From Alphaproteobacteria bacterium (lineage in GTDB: Bacteria; Pseudomonadota; Alphaproteobacteria; Micavibrionales; Micavibrionaceae): a DNA stretch of 64,000 nucleotides. Shown one piece after another: positions 1-12,381 of the stretch. How positions within the stretch are numbered: position 1 is the first letter of the stretch; every line of letters begins with the position of its first letter. The stretch covers positions 168,757-232,756 of the forward strand of contig JAGNLJ010000002.1 in NCBI GenBank assembly GCA_017999645.1. Direction: 5' to 3'. Below the pieces are notes generated by a model, which did not search any database, was not told the DNA's origin, and saw only the letters and a program-made list of their open reading frames with translations. The position numbers and the translations under genes were made by a program.

Positions 1-3822
<3,822 letters not shown>

Positions 3823-3837
3823 AAAAGGCCCATAAAA

Positions 3838-4668
3838 TCAGTCGGGTTTGAAGATGGAATCGATCGTGCGGTCGACGAAGTCGCGGTTTTCGATGATGCG
3901 CTTGCGCTGCTCGTCATCCAGCAATTCATAGGAACGCTTGTACCAGACGCTGCCGGGGTAGTTATAACCAAGCACTGCTGCGATATTCGTGGCCTCCTCC
4001 TTGAGACCGAGCGACAGGTAAGCCTCTACCAATCTATGCAGCGCTTCGGCCACGTGCGTCGTGGTCTGGTAATCTTTTACAACCGTTCTGAAGCGGTTCA
4101 TCGCGGCGTTCACATGCCCGCGGTTCAGGTAATAACGCCCGATTTCCATTTCCTTGCCCGCAAGGTGATCCAGCGTCAGGTCACGTTTCAGCGTCGCATC
4201 ACGTGCATACTGGCTCTCGGGGTAGAGACGCACGAGTGTCTCCAGCGCTTTCAACGCCTCTTCCGTCATTTCCTGATCGCGCGCAACGTCGGAAATCTGT
4301 TCGTAGTAGCAAAGCGCCTTCAGGTAATAGGCGTAATCGATATCCTTGCTGCCGGGGTGCAATTCGATGAAACGGTCAAGCGCGAGAACGGCCTCGTCGT
4401 AACGCTGATCCAGATACGAAGAATAAGCCGACATTAACTGCGCCTGCGTCGCCCATTGCGAATACGGGTGCTGACGCTCGACCTCTTCGAAGTATTTCGT
4501 CGCGGTGTCGTACTGGCCTTCGTCCATGGCGGTGGCGGCCTGGTTGTACAGGACATCGACGGGCTTTTCCGTTTCGAACTTGTCGTCCTTATCCGACGAA
4601 CACGCGGCCAATGCCGGGATCATAAGCAGCATCAGGAAATAACGGTTGAAAGGACTGGTCTGGCGCAT
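3838..4668 (-). CDS. bamD: Outer membrane assembly lipoprotein BamD
   Basis: BamD is the essential TPR lipoprotein of the BAM complex that folds beta-barrel proteins into the outer membrane. The 276-residue protein has a lipoprotein signal ending in the lipobox LAAC with C23 as the lipidated cysteine. After it come TPR-like repeats: YNQAATAMDEGQYDTATKYF, then EVERQHPYSQWATQAQL, then LYPESQYARDA and RYYLNRGHVNAAMNRF. The repeats and length match the family. It lies between lpxC and recN, with a palindromic repeat upstream between it and lpxC. Confidence 0.96.
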   Translation of the reverse strand: MRQTSPFNRYFLMLLMIPALAACSSDKDDKFETEKPVDVLYNQAATAMDEGQYDTATKYFEEVERQHPYSQWATQAQLMSAYSSYLDQRYDEAVLALDRFIELHPGSKDIDYAYYLKALCYYEQISDVARDQEMTEEALKALETLVRLYPESQYARDATLKRDLTLDHLAGKEMEIGRYYLNRGHVNAAMNRFRTVVKDYQTTTHVAEALHRLVEAYLSLGLKEEATNIAAVLGYNYPGSVWYKRSYELLDDEQRKRIIENRDFVDRTIDSIFKPD

Positions 4669-4748
4669 TCGAACTCCGCAAATTTTGTGAGTTTCCAGTT
4701 TAGTGAATATATAAGCCTATGCCATAAGAAAATTCTTGTTCATATGCT

Positions 4749-4805
4749 GTCATCCCCCGGCTTGTCCGGGGGATGCATGGATTCCCCGCCTTCGCGGGGA
4801 ATGAC
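4749..4805. repeat. Palindromic intergenic repeat with two GC hairpins
   Basis: Between lpxC and bamD lies a 57-bp element bounded by GTCAT and ATGAC. It holds two strong hairpins: CCCCCGG-cttgt-CCGGGGG and TTCCCCGC-cttc-GCGGGGAA, joined by tgcatgga. The same layout (two GC stems flanking a catggatt core) is seen in the element inside ileS near 29.8 kb. It resembles the short palindromic repeats scattered in many proteobacterial genomes. Confidence 0.8.
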
Positions 4806-4832
4806 GGGCAATAAGTTTTTATTTATGAAAAA

Positions 4833-5726
4833 TTAGGCGGCCTCGAGGGTGCGGGCTTTCGGGATGACGACATCCTGCAGCTCAATCACCTCGAATGCAT
4901 CCTTGGTCGCGAACAGCTTGCGGAGGACAGCATTGTTCATGGCATGGCCAGCCTTGACGCCTTCATAGGCACCGAGGACAGGAGCGCCCGCGAGATACAG
5001 GTCGCCAATGGCATCCAGCAGTTTGTGGCGGATGAATTCATTGCTGTGACGCAGGCCTTCCGGGTTTATCACCTTGTCCTTGTCGAGGACGATAGCGTTA
5101 TCCAGCGAGCCGCCGCGTGCCAGACCGGCTTTTCTCATCATCTCGACTTCATGGAAGAAACCGAAAGTGCGTGAGTCAGCCAGGTCATGACGGAAATTTC
5201 CGTTCAGCAGCTTGATCTCATAGCGCTGGCGGCCGATATCCGGGTGATCGAAATCGATTTCACCTGCGAAAATGAATTCCTCGGCGGGTTTCAGCGTGAC
5301 AGTTTTATCACCTTCTTCAACCATGACTTCTTTCAAAATGCGGATGGCGCGACGGGGCGTGTTTTGAGCTGCGATACCTGCCTTGTCGATCATATCGACG
5401 AAAGGTTTTGAGCTGCCGTCCATGGCGGGCACTTCCGGGCCGTCCAGTTCGACCATGACATTATCAATCGCGCAGCCACGCAGGGCTGCCATCAAATGCT
5501 CGATCGTGCCGACGCTGGCGCCGGAGTCATTGGAAATGACAGTGCAAAGGCGCGTATCCGTCACCTTGTCCCAGAGGGCAGGTATGCGGTTATCGCCCTG
5601 AAGGTCGGTGCGCACGAACACGATGCCGTGGCCTGCCGGGGCGGGTTTCAGGGCGAGATTAATCGCCGCGCCCGAGTGAAGGCCGGTTCCAGTTGTCGTG
5701 GTTTCTTTTTGAATAGTCTGTTGCAT
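4833..5726 (-). CDS. lpxC: UDP-3-O-acyl-N-acetylglucosamine deacetylase LpxC
   Basis: LpxC is the zinc enzyme for the committed step of lipid A synthesis. The protein is about 297 residues. Zinc-ligand motifs are visible: GTIEHLMAAL, and HKLLDAIGDLYLAG with downstream GHAMNNAVLRKL. The early motif TGTGLHSG is typical of the N-terminal domain. The ATG at 5726 is preferred over an in-frame TTG one codon upstream because AAGG sits 5 nt before it. It follows ftsZ after a terminator, as in many dcw clusters where lpxC closes the cluster. Confidence 0.96.
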   Translation of the reverse strand: MQQTIQKETTTTGTGLHSGAAINLALKPAPAGHGIVFVRTDLQGDNRIPALWDKVTDTRLCTVISNDSGASVGTIEHLMAALRGCAIDNVMVELDGPEVPAMDGSSKPFVDMIDKAGIAAQNTPRRAIRILKEVMVEEGDKTVTLKPAEEFIFAGEIDFDHPDIGRQRYEIKLLNGNFRHDLADSRTFGFFHEVEMMRKAGLARGGSLDNAIVLDKDKVINPEGLRHSNEFIRHKLLDAIGDLYLAGAPVLGAYEGVKAGHAMNNAVLRKLFATKDAFEVIELQDVVIPKARTLEAA

Positions 5727-5823
5727 CAATACCTTAGCGCATACTCATGTATTAAAGTCTTACGCTAAAATATAGGAATTCCCTGCATTGCAACAAATCA
5801 CAGATTGTTGCCCTGTGTTACAA

Positions 5824-5850
5824 AGTAAAAAGGCCCCCGGAGGGGTCTTT
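5824..5850 (-). terminator. Intrinsic terminator between ftsZ and lpxC
   Basis: Read on the minus strand, AAAGACCCC-TCCG-GGGGCCTTT forms a 9-bp stem (one G-U pair) with a 4-nt loop and runs into TTTTTAC. This is a standard rho-independent terminator. It lies 125 nt after the ftsZ stop and about 100 nt before lpxC, so it should end the ftsQAZ transcript and leave lpxC to its own promoter. Confidence 0.75.
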
Positions 5851-5858
5851 GGCCTATT

Positions 5859-5966
5859 GTCATCCCCGGCAGCGAGCCAACGGCGAGCGTGAACGGGGAT
5901 CCGGATATAATGCCGCGTAAGCGGCCTGCTTTTAAAAACCGGACCCCCGCTCAAGGCGGGGGTGAC
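5859..5966. repeat. Palindromic intergenic repeat downstream of ftsZ
   Basis: A 108-bp element bounded by GTCATCCCC and GGGGGTGAC. Inside are smaller hairpins: gccgcgtaagcggc, and ACCCCCGC-tcaag-GCGGGGGT. It lies 8 nt past the ftsZ stop codon, so it is in the 3' untranslated part of the ftsZ message. The ends resemble those of the repeat at 4749-4805, but the centre differs. Confidence 0.7.
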
Positions 5967-5974
5967 AGTGTGAT

Positions 5975-7753
<1,779 letters not shown>

Positions 7754-7866
7754 TTTGGCCCCCTTGTCGGGTTTTGAACGGGTTACAAAGCTGAAGAACA
7801 GCCTCGTGGTAGGAATTGCGAAAAGTGTAACAAGTTCGGGAATTCAGAAAAGGGAAAAAGTTAGGA

Positions 7867-7951
7867 GATTCAGGAGTTTTACGCAGATTCGTGCTACTTC
7901 CATGCTATCTGGGCCTGACAAAAAGATTCAAGGAAATTCGCTAACTGATTC
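7867..7951. promoter_or_regulatory. Cluster of four GATTC (GANTC) sites upstream of ftsZ
   Basis: Four GATTC sequences lie at 7867, 7886, 7925 and 7947, all in the same orientation, within 85 bp of the ftsA-ftsZ gap. Chance predicts about one GANTC per 256 bp. GANTC is the target of the alphaproteobacterial cell cycle methyltransferase CcrM, and in Caulobacter ftsZ transcription depends on it. A similar role here is inferred from position and density only. Confidence 0.5.
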
Positions 7952-8013
7952 ATTTGATGCGGTTTTTCAAAGCAACTATCTATGGCTGTCTATATCTAGA
8001 GGCACCCACAGGC

Positions 8014-8037
8014 TTATACACACAATATTGTGGATAA
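8014..8037. promoter_or_regulatory. Inverted pair of DnaA boxes between ftsA and ftsZ
   Basis: TTATACACA at 8014-8022 fits the DnaA box consensus TTWTNCACA. TGTGGATAA at 8029-8037 is the exact complement of the strong box TTATCCACA. The two face each other across 6 nt, starting 11 bp outside the ftsA stop codon and about 260 bp before the ftsZ start. DnaA activates ftsZ in Caulobacter, so control of ftsZ by DnaA is a reasonable inference. The pair could also act simply as a weak hairpin at the ftsA end. Confidence 0.5.
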
Positions 8038-8047
8038 TTAAGCGACT

Positions 8048-9316
8048 TTACCAGTTCTCACGCAGCCAAAGCCGCGCACGCTCCCAAACGCTTCCTGCTT
8101 CGGCTTGCTCCATGATCGTGGCGGGCATTTCATCGGCGCGTTCCGAAACGTAAGTGAGCAGCCCTGCGGCCGTCGAAAAGGCCGGGCCGCTGACGGCATC
8201 AGGCAACCCGCTCAAACGAATGGGCCGACCCATCCGAACCTGCTTGTCCATGACGTGCTGGGCAATGTCGCGGAGGCCCGCAATCTGTGACGCGCCCCCG
8301 GTCAGGACCACGCGGCGGCCCAGCGCAGGCCCAAGGCCGCTGTCATGCAATCTTGCGCGTACCAGTTCAAAAATCTCCTCGATACGCGGTTGTATAATGC
8401 CGACGAGCAGCGAGCGCGGCACATGGTTGGGCTGATGGCGCTCATCCTCGCCCAAACGCGGCACATCGATCAGTTCGCTCTCGTCATGCCCTGCGCCCAA
8501 CGCACTGCCGTACAAAACCTTTAATCGCTCGGCATCGACCAGCGACGTCGTCAGCCCGCGCGCGATATCACTCGTGACATGCTGGCCGCCAACGGGAATC
8601 GCATCGCTGTAAATGATCGAACCGCCATGAAACACGGCATAAGACGTTACGCCGCCGCCCATATCTATTAATGTGCAGCCTAAATCCATTTCATCTTCCA
8701 CGAGGCAGGCAAGGCCCGACGCATAAGACGACGTGCAAAACGCCGAGATATCGAGGTGCGAGCGATCGATGCAGGTCGCGATATTCCTTAGCGCCGACAT
8801 ATCACCCGTCACCATATGGATGTCGACGCTCATATTCTGGCCGAACATACCGCGCGGCTCGCGGATGCCCTCATGGCCGTCAATGTGATAATTAATCGGC
8901 ACTGTGTGGATGAGTTCGAAATCATCGCTCATCACATTTTCCTGCGCCTTGGCGAGTGCGCGGCGCACATCGTTGTCGGTAATTTCGTGACCGGCGATCT
9001 GCAGATCCGCGCGGTGCGCATGTGAAACCGCGTGCACGCCTGGCAAGTTCACGACTACCTCGCGCAGAGGGTATCCCTTCATAACATTCGCCGCCATGTT
9101 CTCGGCGGCATGCACGGTCTGGCGCAAGACATTCTCCGCCGCGTTCAAATCCGTGATCGTGCCGTTCTTGACGCCTTTCGAGGCGTGGTGCCCGACGCCC
9201 AGCACCTCGAACCCGCCCTCATTGTCGGCAACGCGACCGATAAAGCACGTGATCTTGCTGCTGCCGATATCAAGGGCAGCGAGGAGAGAGCCTCTGGGTT
9301 TGTGTTTGTGCTTCAT
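8048..9316 (-). CDS. ftsA: Cell division protein FtsA
   Basis: FtsA is the actin-like protein that tethers FtsZ to the membrane and recruits later division proteins. The 422-residue protein begins with the ATPase phosphate-1 motif AALDIGSSKITCFIG. The phosphate-2 motif is CTLIDMGGGVTSYAVF, and the adenosine motif is RVVLTGGASQIAGL. The last 15 residues (SVWERARLWLRENW) form the amphipathic membrane-targeting helix. It follows ftsQ after 15 nt. Confidence 0.97.
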   Translation of the reverse strand: MKHKHKPRGSLLAALDIGSSKITCFIGRVADNEGGFEVLGVGHHASKGVKNGTITDLNAAENVLRQTVHAAENMAANVMKGYPLREVVVNLPGVHAVSHAHRADLQIAGHEITDNDVRRALAKAQENVMSDDFELIHTVPINYHIDGHEGIREPRGMFGQNMSVDIHMVTGDMSALRNIATCIDRSHLDISAFCTSSYASGLACLVEDEMDLGCTLIDMGGGVTSYAVFHGGSIIYSDAIPVGGQHVTSDIARGLTTSLVDAERLKVLYGSALGAGHDESELIDVPRLGEDERHQPNHVPRSLLVGIIQPRIEEIFELVRARLHDSGLGPALGRRVVLTGGASQIAGLRDIAQHVMDKQVRMGRPIRLSGLPDAVSGPAFSTAAGLLTYVSERADEMPATIMEQAEAGSVWERARLWLRENW

Positions 9317-9331
9317 GTGTTTGATATAGTG

Positions 9332-10183
9332 TCAGATATTGCTGCCGGCCTTGGTGCTCGCCTGGTAGTCCTGCGCCGCGCCGGGCGAAGGCTCAACGAT
9401 CATACGGCTCTCTTCGCGCAGATCAACAGAAAGAATATCTTTTTCTAAAAGTCCCTCTTTTTCTACGGCTTCCGCCAGTTTCCGGAGGGCCAGCCCCGTT
9501 TCCCCTTCCGGTAGTTTAGCGGTGATATTGTCCCGGAATACAAGATCCCAGCGCCGCCCGCCGATCCATTTCGCCGCCTTGACACGGGACATGATCTGCG
9601 GCTCGGCCTCAAGGTTTTTGACCAGCGCCGGTGCGCGCTCCGCCGCCCCTTCGCCCATGACGATAACCAGATTTTTAAACCGTCCGAGATTTTCGCGGGT
9701 GATCGGCTTGCCTTCCTCGTCCAGCAGCTCCAGCGTGCCGGCTTCCTGCCAGAGCGCCAGCGGTTTTTTCTCCGTCAGCCCGACATAAATCGTGTCAGGA
9801 AGGCGACGCTCGACATGCGCGTCACGTATCCAGTTGATCCTTTTGATCTGCTCCTGCGCCGCTACGGGGTCGAAAGCGAATAACGGGTCACCTTTTTCTG
9901 TAGCGATGATTGCTTTCAGGATTTCCGGGTCTGTGTAAACACGTCCCTCGACCATGATGTTCTGCACTGAGAAACCCGCTCCCGAAGTTCCTTCATGGAC
10001 CTGCGCCGCCAGCCAGTTGCCGGTTCTGGCTGCAGTGCCACTCAGGAAAAACCACGACCCCGCCCAGAAACTCACGCCCGCAATCGCCAGCGCAATACCA
10101 AAACGCTTCAGCCAGGGCATCAGCACGGAAAGCGGCCCCTTGCGCCGCTTGTTACCAGTGAATTTGCTTTTGTACGTGGCCAT
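9332..10183 (-). CDS. ftsQ: Cell division protein FtsQ
   Basis: FtsQ is a bitopic inner membrane protein that links early and late division proteins. The 283-residue chain has a basic cytoplasmic tail (KSKFTGNKRRKG), one membrane helix at about 30-50 (IALAIAGVSFWAGSWFFL), then a POTRA domain (VQNIMVEGRVYTDPEIL, IKRINWIRDAHVERRLPDTI) and the FtsQ beta domain (LVIVMGEGA, WIGGRRWDLVF). It lies between ddl and ftsA, the standard position. Confidence 0.94.
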   Translation of the reverse strand: MATYKSKFTGNKRRKGPLSVLMPWLKRFGIALAIAGVSFWAGSWFFLSGTAARTGNWLAAQVHEGTSGAGFSVQNIMVEGRVYTDPEILKAIIATEKGDPLFAFDPVAAQEQIKRINWIRDAHVERRLPDTIYVGLTEKKPLALWQEAGTLELLDEEGKPITRENLGRFKNLVIVMGEGAAERAPALVKNLEAEPQIMSRVKAAKWIGGRRWDLVFRDNITAKLPEGETGLALRKLAEAVEKEGLLEKDILSVDLREESRMIVEPSPGAAQDYQASTKAGSNI

Positions 10184-10194
10184 TTAATCGCTCC

Positions 10195-10282
10195 CGTCAT
10201 TGCGAGGAGCAACGCGACGAAGCAATCCAGTTTTTTGCTTGCGGCTTTCTGGATTGCTTCGGCCTACGGCCTCGCAATGACG
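10195..10282. repeat. 88-bp palindromic repeat between ddl and ftsQ
   Basis: The ends are a perfect 13-bp inverted repeat, CGTCATTGCGAGG and CCTCGCAATGACG. Inside is a second inverted repeat, GAAGCAATCCAG and CTGGATTGCTTC. This is the well-known 'CATTGCGAGG...GAAGCAATCC' class of proteobacterial intergenic repeat. It almost fills the 113-nt gap between the ddl stop and the ftsQ start, so it lies within the ddl-ftsQ message. Confidence 0.85.
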
Positions 10283-10296
10283 AATAAAAAAGACCA

Positions 10297-11529
10297 TCAT
10301 AATTGCCTCTTAAACAACCTTGCATCTACGGGCACAGAATCTTTCGGGAAATTTCTTTTCCTGCGTTCTTCAACCGCCTCTTCAATCAGCGCCGTCAGCA
10401 ATTCCGAGAATAACTTCGGCTCGGGCGCGGCCTCCCAGAGAAAATAACCGATCGAGCCCGGCCACGGGTTCACCTCGTTCAGCCATATCTCGCCGCTTTT
10501 TAAATCCCCGATGAAATCGATGCGCGGCGCGCCGGTGCCATCCAGCCCTTCATACATCTGCACCGCCCAGCGCCGGATATTTTCCTCGGTTTTCGGATCG
10601 AGCTTCGGGTTGATTTCTCGCGTGAGGGACAGCATCCCCTGGCTGGCCTGCCCGGGCTGCTTGCTGCCGCCCTTTTGGCCTTTCGTGCCGCCTGACAGAT
10701 ATTTCTTTTTGAAGTCTAATAGTTCCTCGTTATTTTTCGGGCGCTCGATGGCTGATGTCTTGACGCCGCCGAACGCTTTGGTCACCGCGACATTATATTC
10801 CACCATGTTGGGAACGAACGGCTCGACCACCGCCACCTCGTCATATTCGAAAATCGCAGGCAGGCACGCCGCGATTTCTTCCGCGTTCGTCGCCTTCGCC
10901 ACGCCGATGGAACTCCCCAAGTGCGCGGGCTTAACAATGCATGGAAAGCCGATATTTTTTTCGCGCAGTGTTTCTTCGATTTTTCCACGGGCGATCATGT
11001 ACCCTTCGCTGGGGCGTTTCAGCACCGCGTAAGGCAGAACCGGGATGCCAATTCCCTGCATCGCTTTTTTCGTCGCCGCCTTATCCATCAGGACGGAGGA
11101 AGCCAGCGTCCGCATCCCCGCATAGGCAACGCCTGCCATTTCAAATAAACCTTGTAAGTTTCCATCCTCACCGAACAGTCCGTGAAAGGACGGAATAGCG
11201 ACATCGAACTCAATGGCCTTGCTGCCGCCGAACAGTCCGGTTTTCTTAGGTAATAATCTCCCGGTTTTTCCTGCGGTCACATCCAGCGTCACTTCCTGCG
11301 CCTGCGCGCGGTTATTGGCATGGAGCATATAATTTTCGCGCTTGCGCAAGACATCGCCGGTCAGCCACACGCCATCCGTTGTTATATAAACCGGGAAGGC
11401 CTCGAACTTAGGATCTATGGCACCCAGAATCTGCAGGCCAGTCACCACCGAGACGTCATGTTCGGGCGAGCGGCCGCCAAAAAACACCGCGATGCGTTTT
11501 TGAGATTTTATTCCTTTTTGGGATTGCAT
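10297..11529 (-). CDS. ddl: D-alanine--D-alanine ligase family protein, long divergent type
   Basis: Ddl joins two D-alanines for the end of the peptidoglycan pentapeptide. At 410 residues it is about 100 longer than DdlB. The ATP-grasp features are present: FFGGRSPEHDVS with the substrate-contact Glu, HGLFGEDGNLQG, and CIVKPAHLGSSIGV. The loop over the active site is long and glycine- and lysine-rich (KKYLSGGTKGQKGGSK). The metal-binding end reads LNEVNPWPGSIGYFLWEAA. In E. coli DdlB the matching stretch NTSPGMTSHSL carries Ser281, a ligand of the second D-Ala; here that position appears to be Phe. The protein thus belongs to the YLWE-type branch of the family. Specificity for D-Ala-D-Ala is likely but not certain. 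The start is ATG 11529, 51 nt from the divergent hydrolase gene. Confidence 0.88.
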   Translation of the reverse strand: MQSQKGIKSQKRIAVFFGGRSPEHDVSVVTGLQILGAIDPKFEAFPVYITTDGVWLTGDVLRKRENYMLHANNRAQAQEVTLDVTAGKTGRLLPKKTGLFGGSKAIEFDVAIPSFHGLFGEDGNLQGLFEMAGVAYAGMRTLASSVLMDKAATKKAMQGIGIPVLPYAVLKRPSEGYMIARGKIEETLREKNIGFPCIVKPAHLGSSIGVAKATNAEEIAACLPAIFEYDEVAVVEPFVPNMVEYNVAVTKAFGGVKTSAIERPKNNEELLDFKKKYLSGGTKGQKGGSKQPGQASQGMLSLTREINPKLDPKTEENIRRWAVQMYEGLDGTGAPRIDFIGDLKSGEIWLNEVNPWPGSIGYFLWEAAPEPKLFSELLTALIEEAVEERRKRNFPKDSVPVDARLFKRQL

Positions 11530-11580
11530 GATTTTACTATTCGTCCGGGCGTGCTATGACAGTTACGGCAACATTAAAGC

Positions 11581-12381
11581 ATGAAAAACACAGTGATTAA
11601 AGACAATTTGGCCGCGCCCGTGACGTCCCTCATAAGCTCTGAAACCCTTGGGAAAAAGGATTCTCCCGTGGTCGTCTGGGCGCATGGCTGGGGTCAGAGC
11701 CGCAAGGCCTTCCTTCCGCTCGCCGAAGGGCTAGAATCCTTCGGCACCCACACGCTTATCGATTTCCCCGGTTTCGGCGACAGCCCGATGCCGCCCGAGC
11801 CATGGGGCACTGCCGAATACGCCGATGAAGCCGCTCAATTCTTGAGAGAGAATTCAAACGGGCCGGTCCTCTGGGTCGGCCATTCATTTGGGTGCCGGGT
11901 GGGGCTGCAAATCGCCTCGCGCCACCCTGATCTCATCTCCGGTCTTTTCTTAATCGCTGGTGCAGGATTGAAGCGTAAGCGCCCGTTATGGCAGGACATT
12001 CATTTCAAAACGCGCATTCTCGTTTTTAAAACTTTAAAGAAATTTATTCCTCTCGGCCTGTCTGAAGACTGGCTCCGCTCCAAATTCGGCAGCACCGATT
12101 ATAAAAATGCCGGGGCGCTGCGCTCCATCCTCGTCAAAACCATCGCTGAGGATTTATCAGACGTTGCGCGAACCGTTTCCTGTCCTGTGGCATTAGTGTA
12201 CGGTATGAATGACACTGAAACCCCTCCCGAAATCGGACAAAGACTGCAAAAACTCATCCCCGGCGCAGAACTGACCATTCTTACCGGGCAGGATCATTAC
12301 AGCGTCCTTGGCGAAGGACGCCATCAGGTAGCGCCTTTACTCAAGCAATTCATGGAGAGAATAGATGCCCGCATTCGCTAG
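11581..12381 (+). CDS. Alpha/beta hydrolase of the dcw cluster
   Basis: A 266-residue alpha/beta hydrolase without signal peptide, so probably cytoplasmic. The oxyanion region is VVWAHGWGQS. The nucleophile elbow is GHSFG with Ser102. The acid is likely the Asp in YGMNDTETPP, and the base the His in GQDHYSVLGEG. The substrate is unknown. The gene overlaps the following Mur ligase gene by 17 nt, so the two are made together, and both lie on the plus strand inside an otherwise minus-strand cell wall cluster. A role in cell wall precursor metabolism is inferred from this coupling only. Confidence 0.85.
   Translation: MKNTVIKDNLAAPVTSLISSETLGKKDSPVVVWAHGWGQSRKAFLPLAEGLESFGTHTLIDFPGFGDSPMPPEPWGTAEYADEAAQFLRENSNGPVLWVGHSFGCRVGLQIASRHPDLISGLFLIAGAGLKRKRPLWQDIHFKTRILVFKTLKKFIPLGLSEDWLRSKFGSTDYKNAGALRSILVKTIAEDLSDVARTVSCPVALVYGMNDTETPPEIGQRLQKLIPGAELTILTGQDHYSVLGEGRHQVAPLLKQFMERIDARIR

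Noticed and set aside
5760..5954. Small minus-strand frame of 64 codons between ftsZ and lpxC
   Set aside because: It spans the terminator and the palindromic repeat and lacks a ribosome site.
8035..8055. Possible CtrA site near the ftsA end (TTAA, 7 nt, TTACC-like)
   Set aside because: Only one half fits TTAA-N7-TTAA, and it overlaps the ftsA stop codon.
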